Assembly (NCBI RefSeq): GCF_005887115.1
Contig: NZ_PNCJ01000016.1
Coordinates: 62,001-126,000, forward strand
Reading direction: 5' to 3'
Length of the DNA: 64,000 nucleotides
Origin: Pseudoalteromonas rubra
GTDB lineage: Bacteria; Pseudomonadota; Gammaproteobacteria; Enterobacterales; Alteromonadaceae
Made by a program: the position numbers and the translations under genes
Part shown: positions 17,698-27,700 of the stretch, piece by piece
Layout of the letters: the number at the start of each line of letters is the position of its first letter
Numbering within the stretch: position 1 is the first letter of the stretch
The notes under the pieces: generated by a model
Told to the model about the DNA's origin: nothing
Databases searched by the model: none
Seen by the model: the letters and a program-made list of their open reading frames with translations, nothing else

Positions 17698-18250
17698 AAA
17701 GTTTCCTTATTATTATGTAGATTATAGAGTTTCCTGTTAAAGGGTCGCACAACCTTAGTTTTAAAATCCAGTCATTATTTAACATGCAGGCATTTTTGTG
17801 AGTGCACTTGTTTGAGGCTCAGTGGATATACCGGTATCCACACTCAGGCATAAAGCAAAAGTTGGTACTGTAGCTTTGCGCTTATAGTTTTGAAAAGAGT
17901 GTTTAATCTCAGATAAAAACGCATTTCGATGAGTCTTCAGAGTTTCGCAGCACTGTTTTCAGGTTGAGAAATTTTCACACTCAAGGTGCTGAAATCTGCA
18001 ATTTACTGGCCTGATATCACCTAAAGGGTCTGCTCTCCATCACTTCAGGTCAAGTATGAATACAAAAAAGATCATCATTTTTACATTAAATATCAATATA
18101 TATGTCATTTTTAACACTTGACCAAAAGAAATGTTATAACACTTTTATCATATTCATGTTGCAACTGGACCGTTCCAGTTGCTACCTTTGTTAACAGTTT
18201 TACAACACAATACTGATATGTTTATCGCGGTAGGCGACCTTGTTGTATAG
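17698..18250. other. Long AT-rich upstream region of the protease gene
   Basis: More than 550 bases separate the lipoprotein start from the structured leader of the protease. No gene is seen. The AT-rich part near 18060-18150 is the likeliest place for a regulated promoter, but no element is strong enough to call. Confidence 0.35.
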
Positions 18251-18293
18251 GTACAAGTAGTTAAACCACTTGTACGCTTTGAGTTTCAAAGCG
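18251..18293 (+). promoter_or_regulatory. Two adjacent hairpins in the protease leader
   Basis: GTACAAGT (18251-18258) pairs with ACTTGTAC (18268-18275). Immediately after, CGCTTTGA (18275-18282) pairs with TCAAAGCG (18286-18293) around a three-base loop. The pair ends 55 bases before the protease ATG. It could stabilise the leader RNA, act as an attenuator, or (first dyad) be an operator. Confidence 0.45.
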
Positions 18294-18348
18294 GCTGTTT
18301 AAGTGCATTGTCAGTTATAAAAAAGTGATAATACAACAAGGAGAAGAC

Positions 18349-19926
18349 ATGAGTACTAAGCGTTTTAAACTATCGGCTATTTCCACTTTAATGCTGTCAG
18401 CAATGAGTTTGCCAGCACTGGCTGAAGCCCCTGTTTATCAAGGGCAGACAGAAGATTATAAACTGGAAATTAAGTCCAAAAAGAGCGAAAAAAACCGCTA
18501 CATCATTCGCTTTAATGAAGCATTGTCAGGCGGTAAAAACAGCTTTAATAATTTTATAGCACTCAACTATCTGTTTACTGCGGGTGCAGAGCCTCTGTTC
18601 GCACTTAACGGTCAACAATCGATGGTCGCGGAGCTGGATGATTACAGTCTTGAAACACTGCGTAGCTTTTCATCTGTTGAGTCAATTGAAATAGATCCCA
18701 AGCGTTATATTCTGCCTCTGGCAAAATCTAACAATCAAATTATGCCGTTTGCACAGAGTACACCATATGGTATTACCATGGTGCAGGGTCATTTGCTGCC
18801 ACAATCTAACACTTCAGCGAGAAAAGCCTGTGTGATCGACACAGGCTACAACCTGGGCCACCCTGATTTACCCTACGGTAATGTAACGGGGATTGCGAAT
18901 AACAGTGCTGTAGGTCAGTGGAACAATGATGGTAACGGCCATGGTACGCACGTTGCCGGCACCATAGCTGCTGAGGATAATAACCAGGGTGTAATTGGTG
19001 TTTATCCTGGTATGGACCTGCATATTGTTAAAATCTTTAACGATAACGGGCAGTGGACCTATGCATCTGATTTGGTCAAGGCAATCCAGCAATGTAAAGA
19101 TGCCGGTGCGCATGTTGTTAATATGAGCCTGGGTGGAGGTAATTATTCCAACAGCGAAAATACCGCCATGCAAAACTTTGTTGATGGTGGCATGATGCTG
19201 GTGGCTGCGGCGGGTAATGATGGTAACAGCTCTAAGTCTTATCCGGCGTCCTATAATGCCGTTATTTCCGTCGCATCGGTAACATCGAGCGAAAGCCGCT
19301 CTTCATTTTCTCAGTATAATGATCAGGTTGAACTGGCAGGCCCGGGTTCTAGTGTTAACTCTACCTATCCAACCAATACTTATCGCAGCCTGAGTGGTAC
19401 TTCAATGGCCTCGCCTCATGTGGCTGGTGTCGCTGCTTTGGTATGGAGCCATAATACCCAATGTAATAACCAGGAGATCCGGGCTGCATTGAACGCAACA
19501 GCCAAAGACAAAGGTGCCGCAGGTCGGGATAACTACTATGGTCATGGTATTGTTCAGGCCAAAGCTGCATCGGATTATATCGGTGCAAATGGTTGTCAGG
19601 GTGGCGGCGACCCGGGTGGCGTGACACCGGTTAACGGTTCTTTGCCAAACCTTCAGGGTAATCAAAGTGGCTGGACGCACTACACCTGGGATATTCCTCA
19701 GGGCGTAAAAGAGATGAACCTGAGTATCACAGGTGGCACGGGGGATGCGGATCTGTATGTGAGATACAATGCGCAACCAGATGCAAACAACTACACCTGT
19801 CGGCCATGGAAAGATGGTAACGAGGAGCAGTGTTCATTTACTAATCCAAGTGCCGGTACCTGGCATATTAGCTTGTATGGATATAACAGCTACAATGGGG
19901 TGACGTTAAATTATTCGTATAAGTAA
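18349..19926 (+). CDS. Secreted subtilisin-like serine protease (S8) with PPC domain
   Basis: ATG 18349, after AAGGAG, starts a 525-residue preproprotein. A signal peptide (about 1-26, ending ALA) and an I9-like propeptide (about 45-125) precede the catalytic domain. The catalytic Asp164 is in VIDTG, His198 in GHGTH and Ser352 in GTSMASPH. The C-terminal PPC beta domain (about 440-525) includes GDADLYVRY and GTWHISLYGY; PPC domains are usually removed on maturation and assist secretion or substrate binding. The enzyme is probably an extracellular endopeptidase for nutrient acquisition. It is convergent with a fibrinogen-like gene and shares a terminator with it. Confidence 0.93.
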   Translation: MSTKRFKLSAISTLMLSAMSLPALAEAPVYQGQTEDYKLEIKSKKSEKNRYIIRFNEALSGGKNSFNNFIALNYLFTAGAEPLFALNGQQSMVAELDDYSLETLRSFSSVESIEIDPKRYILPLAKSNNQIMPFAQSTPYGITMVQGHLLPQSNTSARKACVIDTGYNLGHPDLPYGNVTGIANNSAVGQWNNDGNGHGTHVAGTIAAEDNNQGVIGVYPGMDLHIVKIFNDNGQWTYASDLVKAIQQCKDAGAHVVNMSLGGGNYSNSENTAMQNFVDGGMMLVAAAGNDGNSSKSYPASYNAVISVASVTSSESRSSFSQYNDQVELAGPGSSVNSTYPTNTYRSLSGTSMASPHVAGVAALVWSHNTQCNNQEIRAALNATAKDKGAAGRDNYYGHGIVQAKAASDYIGANGCQGGGDPGGVTPVNGSLPNLQGNQSGWTHYTWDIPQGVKEMNLSITGGTGDADLYVRYNAQPDANNYTCRPWKDGNEEQCSFTNPSAGTWHISLYGYNSYNGVTLNYSYK

Positions 19927-19953
19927 ATGTCAGCCGGGTTTACCCAGTAGAGT

Positions 19954-19982
19954 AAAAGGCGCTTGTTGAGCGCCTTTTTAAA
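19954..19982. terminator. Bidirectional terminator between protease and fibrinogen-like gene
   Basis: AAAAGGCGCT pairs with AGCGCCTTTT around TTGTTG and has an A-run before and a T-run after, so it can act in both directions. Confidence 0.8.
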
Positions 19983-19991
19983 TGAGTTATA

Positions 19992-21044
19992 TTATCGAGC
20001 CCACAATAGGCCCCAACGGGTGGCGTTACCTTTGAGCGTGCCACTGCATCGAGGTGAGCCTAGTGAATCTGGACTGTATACACCATGTGCTAACCAGCAT
20101 GCGCTGTATCCAGGGTGTACATCACGTTGCCAGCCAACAACATTGGTATTGTTTCTATTCTGACCATCTTTTACATAAAGACAGTTTTCGATTGGTTCTT
20201 CATTCGTAACGTAAGCGGTACGACAGCTAGGTAGTGGTGTATCTTTCTGATGTGCCTGTTGATCTTCATATCCCCAGGTATAACGCACCATTTCCAGTTC
20301 AGCCTGGCTCATTGAACTTTGGTAAACCGTTCGGCAACTTGCGTAATCACAAGAAACTTGCTCGCGGACATCTCTGAATGCACTCAGCGGACCCTGGTAA
20401 AGCCCTGTTACCGTCGGACTTATGGCAGTCACATCCGGCTGCGGATTGTACTCACTGATATATTTCTTTCCGCCTGGCTCTGATTTGCTGTAAGTGCCAA
20501 TCAGTGTCCAGCCACCTTCGTCAGTGTCCATATCACAATAAGCGTCAAAGCCTGGGTGTGAGCCACTGCCATCTGGATCTATGTTGTAAACCCCTGACTG
20601 GGCGTCCGGGTTTTCACTCAGGATCTGTGCACAGCTGGCGGGGAGTACTTCAATCGCTGTTTGAGTCGTCAGCGTAAAATCGCCAGAGTCATTATTTGGA
20701 CCATACCAGGTTCCCTGATATCCATCTTGCTCAGAGCCCTGACCCAGGAAGTAAAAACGTGCCCCGTCTTTTGCAATGCTAAATTGCACACGTTGTTTCA
20801 GGCCCGAGCCAATTTCAAAGGTTTTTGGAAGTTCAAACTCACCCTGGATAAGGGAAGCTTCAGGTGCCTGAGCATCAGTTGCGTTGAATTTATTGGCGTG
20901 CATTTGCATCGTTAGCTGTTGCAGCTGGGTTCCGCTCGTTGCCAACACACCATCTAAATGTGAGTCTGTAACCAGGTCCCATTGTACATTTGCAGTAGCG
21001 TGGCCAGATAAGGCCGCCAGAAGTAGCGCTGTTATTTTAGACAT
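19992..21044 (-). CDS. Secreted fibrinogen-like domain protein
   Basis: A 350-residue protein with a signal peptide (about 1-18, ATA-N). The N-terminal beta domain (20-145) is unassigned. The second half opens with the fibrinogen-like signature: CAQIL at about 153, SGVYNIDPDG, YCDMDTDEGGWTLIG at about 184-198. Six or more further Cys probably form disulfides. Bacterial fibrinogen-like proteins are often carbohydrate-binding; the ligand here is unknown. It is convergent with the S8 protease. AAGGAGAA lies upstream of its ATG. Confidence 0.75.
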   Translation of the reverse strand: MSKITALLLAALSGHATANVQWDLVTDSHLDGVLATSGTQLQQLTMQMHANKFNATDAQAPEASLIQGEFELPKTFEIGSGLKQRVQFSIAKDGARFYFLGQGSEQDGYQGTWYGPNNDSGDFTLTTQTAIEVLPASCAQILSENPDAQSGVYNIDPDGSGSHPGFDAYCDMDTDEGGWTLIGTYSKSEPGGKKYISEYNPQPDVTAISPTVTGLYQGPLSAFRDVREQVSCDYASCRTVYQSSMSQAELEMVRYTWGYEDQQAHQKDTPLPSCRTAYVTNEEPIENCLYVKDGQNRNNTNVVGWQRDVHPGYSACWLAHGVYSPDSLGSPRCSGTLKGNATRWGLLWAR

Positions 21045-21265
21045 GATGTCTATTCTCCTTGTTTACAAATAACGGCTGCATGATGACAGAGTTCTGCCTA
21101 AGTTCAATAATATTTTATTATTAAATCAGAGGTTTGCCTGATTTTTTTGAGGCTTTTGTATGGGTTTTGTTCATTTTAAACGGAGCGTATTTTTAGTGTG
21201 CAGATCAGGCCCTAAGTTAGCGTAACCAATGGGGTGGAAACTAAGCCTGTCAAAAGCCATTATGC

Positions 21266-21544
21266 TCAAATTTTCATTCTATATACCAGATACTTTGCCA
21301 GCACAGTGCCAGACAGAATGAAACCGTTGAACAGGAATGCAGTCACTATACTGGCAGTGAGCTGGTTGCACGCACTGTTGCATAAGGGCAGGGGAGAAAC
21401 AGCAACACCCATTAAGCTAAGCAGTGTGGCAACACCAACGAACACCTTTGTGGATAACCAGGGATAAGTCCCCGAAAAATATACCAAAGGGATAATTATA
21501 AGGAATGGCATCATTGCCCATATTCCATTAATCAAAAACACCAT
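21266..21544 (-). CDS. Possible small membrane protein
   Basis: An open frame of 92 residues with three hydrophobic stretches (about 5-24, 33-50 and 62-84). It is in isolated position between the fibrinogen-like gene and an unknown gene. The hydrophobic pattern favours a real membrane protein, but the start is weak and no family is recognised, so this is tentative. Confidence 0.4.
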   Translation of the reverse strand: MVFLINGIWAMMPFLIIIPLVYFSGTYPWLSTKVFVGVATLLSLMGVAVSPLPLCNSACNQLTASIVTAFLFNGFILSGTVLAKYLVYRMKI

Positions 21545-21815
21545 AATGTCTCAAATTCGTTGCATCTTTTCATGCGCCCCAGCTTAGGGGAAATGCAGGT
21601 TTGCCATCTGTGGCCTTTAATTTTAAGCCAAATATATAACTTATGCAGCATAAAGCGGCATATCTGTCTGGTCTGAAACCAAGAGACAAGCCCATCAGCA
21701 GTGATGATAGCTGCTCTGAGGAGCTGTAAACAGAGTAACGCTCGGAGTACTTGCAGTGCAAACACGTATTTAATCATTTTAAACGGTTGGCACAGGCTAG
21801 CGCTGGGTGGTGGGG

Positions 21816-22121
21816 CTAAAATTCCAAAATACGTTTGAGCATACTTTGCTTGGATTTACAGATGAGCCATAGCTCGTGGCGCAATTGAAACCCTAGCTTC
21901 AAGTCCTGCTCTGAGGCACCAGTGAAGGCCAAACAGTCATTAATACTGCTCATGCCGCCATAGGCTCCAAGCGAGTGATAAATACTTTTTTGGGGCTGGC
22001 CTTTACTCAGAAATTCCGCAGACTTTTTAAAGTAATTAGCCCAGTGCAGCTCATTATGAGAGTACAGTAAATCAATCATACGCTCTAACTTTGCCTGATA
22101 TTCGCCGTAGTCATGTTTCAT
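21816..22121 (-). CDS. Small cytoplasmic protein of unknown function
   Basis: A 101-residue product starting MKHDYGEYQ. It is helical, with KLERMIDLLYSHNELHWANYFKK, a GAYGGMSSINDC turn and a final RHELWLICKSK helix. The composition is that of a soluble alpha protein of the kind found as immunity-like or DUF proteins in toxin neighbourhoods, but no toxin is visible. An upstream TTG 22151 would add ten residues. Confidence 0.6.
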   Translation of the reverse strand: MKHDYGEYQAKLERMIDLLYSHNELHWANYFKKSAEFLSKGQPQKSIYHSLGAYGGMSSINDCLAFTGASEQDLKLGFQLRHELWLICKSKQSMLKRILEF

Positions 22122-22226
22122 ATTAAGGCCATATGCACAGAGTTCAATCAAAGTAAAAAGCTACCACTAAAAAGTGTATTGCTCAATTGAGCGTGTTCCG
22201 CCTGTATTGGCTCCGTATACCGGCAC

Positions 22227-22296
22227 TAGATCAAAGGAGAGAAACAGAGCGCACCCATGGTTATACGCTTCCAACCCCTACCTCCTTTGAGATCTA
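22227..22296. repeat. Widely spaced inverted repeat
   Basis: TAGATCAAAGGAG at 22227-22239 is nearly complementary to CTCCTTTGAGATCTA at 22282-22296 (two extra bases in the right arm), with a 42-base interval. It lies upstream of the small membrane gene at 22352. It may be a structured leader or the ends of a small lost element. Confidence 0.4.
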
Positions 22297-22351
22297 ATAC
22301 GCAGTTTCTTTCGTACAATTTTTCGACCTTTCAATTGGCTGTGAGGTAGAT

Positions 22352-22648
22352 ATGAAACAGCTTGCACTCAGAATATACGATTTTTACAAGTATATTTTCG
22401 ACTCAACCAGAAATCCGCTTCGGCATATACCGGACCCTGTCAGTCGCTTCCACATAATGACCGTGCTCGCCTGCCTGTGGAGCTTTGCTTTTGCTACCTA
22501 TCTAGGCAGTATGATCGTGTTTGGGATCAGCCTGGCTGCACACATTGTTCTTTTTCTGATGTTTTTCTTTACCATTGCGGTATTTTATGACGCAGAAAAA
22601 AACAAATCATCATGGTTAATGAAGTTGCGCAGGGACAGGCTGAAATAG
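22352..22648 (+). CDS. Small two-helix membrane protein of unknown function
   Basis: A 98-residue product with a positively charged N-terminus, two predicted membrane helices (about 36-53 and 55-76) and a basic tail ending LRRDRLK. GAGG lies before ATG 22352. It stands alone, convergent with the RND/two-component operon. No family is recognised. Confidence 0.6.
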   Translation: MKQLALRIYDFYKYIFDSTRNPLRHIPDPVSRFHIMTVLACLWSFAFATYLGSMIVFGISLAAHIVLFLMFFFTIAVFYDAEKNKSSWLMKLRRDRLK

Positions 22649-22750
22649 AGTCTAATAACGCACATAGATTCTGTGGAGCAGACTTCATTGTTCAGTGAGC
22701 ACGTGCCTGAATCTAAGCAGGTTCGGCACGTTTTTAGCTCACCCCGCTGT

Positions 22751-24031
22751 CTAATATGGCGGTGACAAAACCAGCGTAACACAAAAGCGGTGCGCGTCGT
22801 GGCGAAAGCTCAACTGCCAGCCCAGTTCGTCACATAGTTTTTGCGCCAGATCCAGACCTAAGCCGTAGCCCGCAGTATTGTGGAGTGCACCGTGCTCTGC
22901 GGGTGGCTCTGAGCCTATGTATTCGTGATTTTCAATTTCCAGTATATGCTGAGTCTGGTGTATAGATATGGCACCCTGATGGGTATGCTGAATGGCATTT
23001 CGCAACAGGTTGCCAATGACGATAGTGGCGCCGGAATGAGGCAACTCGCAGCGATAATCGTCGGTTTCAAGCCGTATGTCTATGTGTTTCCCCTGCTTCA
23101 GATAAGCCAGGTCCTGCATCAGTGACTCCACCATCCCGGCCAGTTTTACGGTCTTTAAATCTCTCAGTGGTTGTCCCTTGCGACTTAGCCACAACAGAGT
23201 TTCAGTTAATGCGACCATTGCCTGACTCGCGTGGTCAATGCGCTTTAATGCCTTGTCGCTTTTTTCACATTGCGCGTTGTCAAGGCGTTGTAGTAGTTCT
23301 ACGCTGCTGCGGATCACGGCTATAGGTGTGCGTAGCTCGTGACTGGCGTAGCTGACAAACGCCTGCTCCCGGTCCAGGCTTTGTTTAACCTGCTGCAGGC
23401 TTTGCTGGATAAGTTCCGCCAGTGTGGTCAGCTCGCGATACCTGAATACCGGTGGCGGCTCGTCGAGCGAGTGATGATCCAGCTCGGCCGCCCATGCGTG
23501 CAGCTCTGCGACGGGCCGGGTCACGGTGCGCATCAGCATCACCAGGATCGCAGCAAACAATGCGAGCGTGCCCAGCGCAAAGAGTATTCCCAACATTTCA
23601 GGCCCCTGAAACCAGGCTTTGGGCGGTGTTTTTGGGGCGCTAAAATGATGTGCCACAAAGCCGGACTGGCCATCGGGCGTTTCAAAAAACATCACAAAGC
23701 GGGCTTCGCTGGGCCTGGTCAGCATATTATCCCGGGTAACCAGTTTGTGTAATGTATTGGTTTCTATATCCTGACGGGAAAACGCCGCGCGGATGGGTTC
23801 GGGTAAATCCTGCCATTGACTGGCCACCACAAAGTTGTGCGCCTGAACCGGCTTACCGGGCTTGGGATGGTGGGCCTGAGCCATATTCAGCATAGTGCCT
23901 TTCATCATGTCATCGAGCCCGGTAAAAAAGCTGTTGGTCCAGAGCACCGACAACAAGCTGATCACCAAAGTAGCCAGTACCAGCAATGCGGCAAGAATAT
24001 AGCGGCGCAGGCTCATATGTATGGGGGCCAT
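22751..24031 (-). CDS. Sensor histidine kinase of the RND efflux operon
   Basis: A 426-residue membrane kinase. It has a transmembrane helix at about 11-33, a periplasmic sensor domain (about 34-145), a second helix (about 146-168), HAMP-like linker, and dimerisation domain with His231 in SHELRTP. The ATPase domain has N-box GNLLRNAIQHT and G-box GYGLGLDLAQKL. Its ATG overlaps the regulator stop (TAATG). It probably phosphorylates the regulator encoded just upstream in response to a compound expelled by the RND pump. Confidence 0.9.
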   Translation of the reverse strand: MAPIHMSLRRYILAALLVLATLVISLLSVLWTNSFFTGLDDMMKGTMLNMAQAHHPKPGKPVQAHNFVVASQWQDLPEPIRAAFSRQDIETNTLHKLVTRDNMLTRPSEARFVMFFETPDGQSGFVAHHFSAPKTPPKAWFQGPEMLGILFALGTLALFAAILVMLMRTVTRPVAELHAWAAELDHHSLDEPPPVFRYRELTTLAELIQQSLQQVKQSLDREQAFVSYASHELRTPIAVIRSSVELLQRLDNAQCEKSDKALKRIDHASQAMVALTETLLWLSRKGQPLRDLKTVKLAGMVESLMQDLAYLKQGKHIDIRLETDDYRCELPHSGATIVIGNLLRNAIQHTHQGAISIHQTQHILEIENHEYIGSEPPAEHGALHNTAGYGLGLDLAQKLCDELGWQLSFRHDAHRFCVTLVLSPPY

Positions 24032-24711
24032 TAATTCTCCTCCTGAAGACAGTGCAGTTTAAAGCCTTGCCTGGGTATGGCATCAACTGTGATATGGGTT
24101 GTGCATACCGCCAACGCTTTACGCAGGTGGTGAATATGCACTTTAAGCGCGTTGCTGTCGGGTTGTTCATCGCCCCAGATGGCCTGTAGCAGCACCTGCC
24201 GGGTAACCAGGTTGGGGTGGGCGCGCAGCAGGGTTTCGAGTATTACCATGCCGGTTGGGCTGAGCTTAAGTCGGCTGCCATGATACGTGGCGTCACGGCC
24301 ATCTATATCCAGGCATAATCCGGCCAGCTCCAGCCGTTTTATTTCGCCGCTTTTACGCTTGGCCAGGGTTTTTACCCTGACCACCAGCTCCGCCATGGCA
24401 AAAGGTTTGACCAGGTAATCGTCGCAGCCAGTGGCAAAACCGGCCAGTTTGTCTTCAAGCTGATCTCGTGCCGTGAGCATGATCACTGAGGTATCGTTGC
24501 CTTCGTCGCGCAGTGCCTGACAGATCTGCAGGCCATCCATTCGCGGCAGATTCAAATCCAGAATGATCACCTGATAGTGGTTGTTGCGGATCAGGTTGAG
24601 TGCGGCGACTCCGTTGGCTGCGTGGTCGCAGATGATGTTTTCCAGCTCAAAGTAATCAATGATGTTGCCGGCCAGTGCCAGGTCATCCTCAACTAAAATG
24701 ACGTTGATCAT
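24031..24711 (-). CDS. OmpR-family response regulator of the RND efflux operon
   Basis: A 226-residue regulator. The receiver domain (1-118) has the acidic pair EDD, phospho-acceptor Asp52 in VIILDLNLPRMDG and Lys in LVKPF. The C-terminal winged helix (about 125-220) has LKLSPTGMVILETLL and HIHHLRKAL. It starts within the end of the RND gene (23-base overlap) and is coupled to the kinase gene. It most likely activates its own operon. Confidence 0.9.
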   Translation of the reverse strand: MINVILVEDDLALAGNIIDYFELENIICDHAANGVAALNLIRNNHYQVIILDLNLPRMDGLQICQALRDEGNDTSVIMLTARDQLEDKLAGFATGCDDYLVKPFAMAELVVRVKTLAKRKSGEIKRLELAGLCLDIDGRDATYHGSRLKLSPTGMVILETLLRAHPNLVTRQVLLQAIWGDEQPDSNALKVHIHHLRKALAVCTTHITVDAIPRQGFKLHCLQEEN

Positions 24712-27700
24712 GGGGGAGATGCTCCGTACGAATGGGGCTGAATCGGCTCATCAGGTTAGCAATATCGTGGCTGATCAGCAGCAAAACAGGAATTAAAAAC
24801 AAGGTGATGGCAGTGGCAAACAAGATGCCATAGCCCAGCGATGCCGCGGCGGGGATCAGAAACTGTGCCTGCTGCGAGGTTTCGCCCAAAATAGGATACA
24901 GTCCGGCAAAGGTGGTCAGTGACGTCAGCAGTATTGCGCGCAGGCGACCCGTACAGGCTTCAAGTAGCGCATTTTGCATGGTTTTCCCCTCATTGCGATA
25001 GCGGTTAAACTGGCTGACCAGCAGCAGGCTGTCGTTGATCACCACGCCACTGAGCGCCAGTATGCCATTTAAGGATAGAATACTGAGCGTTAAACCTAAG
25101 CCCCAGTGTCCTAAAATCGCGCCCACAAAGCCAAACGGGATCACCGACATGATGATCAGCGGCTGCCAGTAGGACTTCAGAGGGATAGCCAGCAGCGCAT
25201 AGATGGCCAGCAGTGCCAGCAGGTAAGCCGAGCTCATGGAGTCGGTGGCTTCTTTTTGGTGCTCGGCTTCTCCTGCAAAGTGCAGCGTCAGATCCGGGTA
25301 CTGAGCACGCAGCGCTGGGACCACGTTTTGCTCCAGTTTGGCCACTAATTCAGTGGGGGTCAGCTGGGTTTTATTCACCGCAGCGGACACAGTGACCGCT
25401 CTGACGCCATTGATACGGGTAATGGACTGCACTTCGCTGGTGTAAATTACGTTAGCAACGTTGCCCAGCGGCACAGTTCGCCCGTCCGGGGCACGCACCC
25501 GGGCTGAAAGCACATCCCCTTGTTCGCTGCGCTCAGCCAGCGGGTAGCGAACCCTTACTTTCACTTCATCCTTATTGCGCATATAGCGTTGTACCACTTC
25601 TCCGCCAAAGGCTTGTAACAGCTGGCGTGCCAGTAACTGAGTGGTAAAGCCGCGCATTTCGCCCTCTTCGGTCACTTCAAAACGCATCGTCGCTTCGCCC
25701 GGAGCCAGCGAGCTGTCGATGCTGTGTACGCCACTGATTTCGCGCAGCGCCTGCTGCAAGGTCGCTTCGGCGGCCTCTAATGTTTCGTCGCTGGTACTTT
25801 TTAGCTCCACCTTAAAGTTGGAAACACGCGCCAGTTGCGCCTGAATGTGTAAGGTTTTACTGGCCTCCGGGGTGCCTGCGATGGCGCGCCAGCGTTTCGC
25901 CAGTTCGCTCAGGGTATAGGGCTGAGTACCGGCCAGCTCCACATTGAGTGTACCGCTCTGATCGCCGGTGGCACTGACTGACACACTGGCGATGTGGCTG
26001 ATGTTTTGCTGTTCCAGCAATTGCTGCTCGGCCTGATATAGCTGGGCTTCGAGCTGATCCAGATTGCGGGCAGTCTGGCCAAAACTGGCGTCGTTATAGA
26101 GTGTCATGGTGGCGGTGATGGTATCCGCTGGCAGTCCGGGGAAAAAGCCCACTCTGACCATGCCTTGGGTGATCAGGCTGATGGCCAGAAAAAACAGCGC
26201 AACAAATCCCATCAGTGCGGCGTAGCGAAAGTGCATCACGCGCTCCAGTGCCGGCTTGTACAGGCGTTGATTAAAGCCGGTCAGTAAACCATCAGCCCCT
26301 TGTTGCACACGATGCCACAGTAGTGCGATACGGTTTGGCTGCTTTTGGGATTTTTGTCGGCTGCGAATGTGTGCCAGGTGCGCCGGTAAGATCAGTTTAG
26401 ATTCCACCACAGACAGCAACAAACATAAGGTGACCACAGTGCCAAACTGCGCATACAGAACGCCCAGCCCGCCCGAGATATTGGCCAGTGCCGCAAAGGC
26501 TGCAACGGTCGTTAACACGCCAAACAGGGTAGGGACCGCGACCAGATGGGTGCCTTTGATGGTGTTACTGAGGGTGTCGCCAAGGCGTTTTCGGGTGGTG
26601 TAAATACTTTCACCCACCACCACGGCATCGTCCACGACTATGCCCAGCGCCATAATAAAACCAAAGGTGGTCATTTCGTTGAGGGTCATTCCCGTGTAGG
26701 GCTCAGTCATAAAATACAGGCTGCCAAAGAACACAAAAGGCAGGCCCGCAGCAACCCAGAAAGCCACTTTCAGGTTTAAAAATAGCGCCAGAACCATAAA
26801 CACTAGGGCAATACCGCTCAGTGCGTTCAGGCTCAGCAGGCTCAGGCGCTCGGTGATCAGCTTAGAATTGTCGTACCAGGTGATAAGCGAAGCGCCTTCA
26901 GGCAGCTTGCTTTGCCACTTGGCCACCACGGCTTTGGCCTGCGTCACACTTTTACTCATGTCGCCGTATTCGTCCATCACTATGGTAATGCCGTAGGTGG
27001 GATGACCGTTAAACCGGGCCAGATGAAAGCTGTCGTCGGCAAAGGTGTCTTGTAATGTGGCAACGTCACTGAGTCGAATGCTTTTGCCCGCAGCGGTGGT
27101 CGCGACCACAATCGAGGCAAAGTCACTGGCATAAAGCGCCTGCTCGGCGGCTTTGAGGCGCAGTACCTTATCCGGGTTACGCAGGCTGGTGGTCAGTGCC
27201 GTGCCGGAGTACTGATTAATGGCCTCGGCCACGTCGCTGAAACTGAGCTGATAGGCCTGCAGGCGTGCCTCGTCGATTTCAATGGCCACCAGCGGATCGC
27301 GGTGATCGTTTTGGTTGAGTGTGGCGATATTGGGCTGAGCCAGTAGGTCGTCGGCAAGCTGGCTGCCGAGGGTTTGCAGTGTCTGAGTCGACAACTCGCC
27401 AAACAGTTGCACCCGAATCACTTCCTGCTCCCGCTGAGCCGTGGTGATCACGGGTTTCTCGGCGTCTTCTGGCAGGTTGTAGATGGCATCAACCTGGTTT
27501 TTTATGTCTCTTTGTAAGGTATCCAGGTCATGTTGCGAGGTTTTTTCTACCAATACCTGCACATTATTGGCGCTGGCTGTGGTGGTAACGCGTTTGATCC
27601 CTTTGACGGATTCCAGGGCATTTTCTATGGCGATTGCAATGCCCTGCTCAGCCTGAGCGGCACTGCCGCTAGGGTAGGCCACGCTGATCTGTACTGTGTC

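Noticed and set aside
21532..21777. Open frame of 81 residues on the minus strand
   Set aside because: Overlaps the better membrane-protein frame, has unusual composition and no ribosome site.
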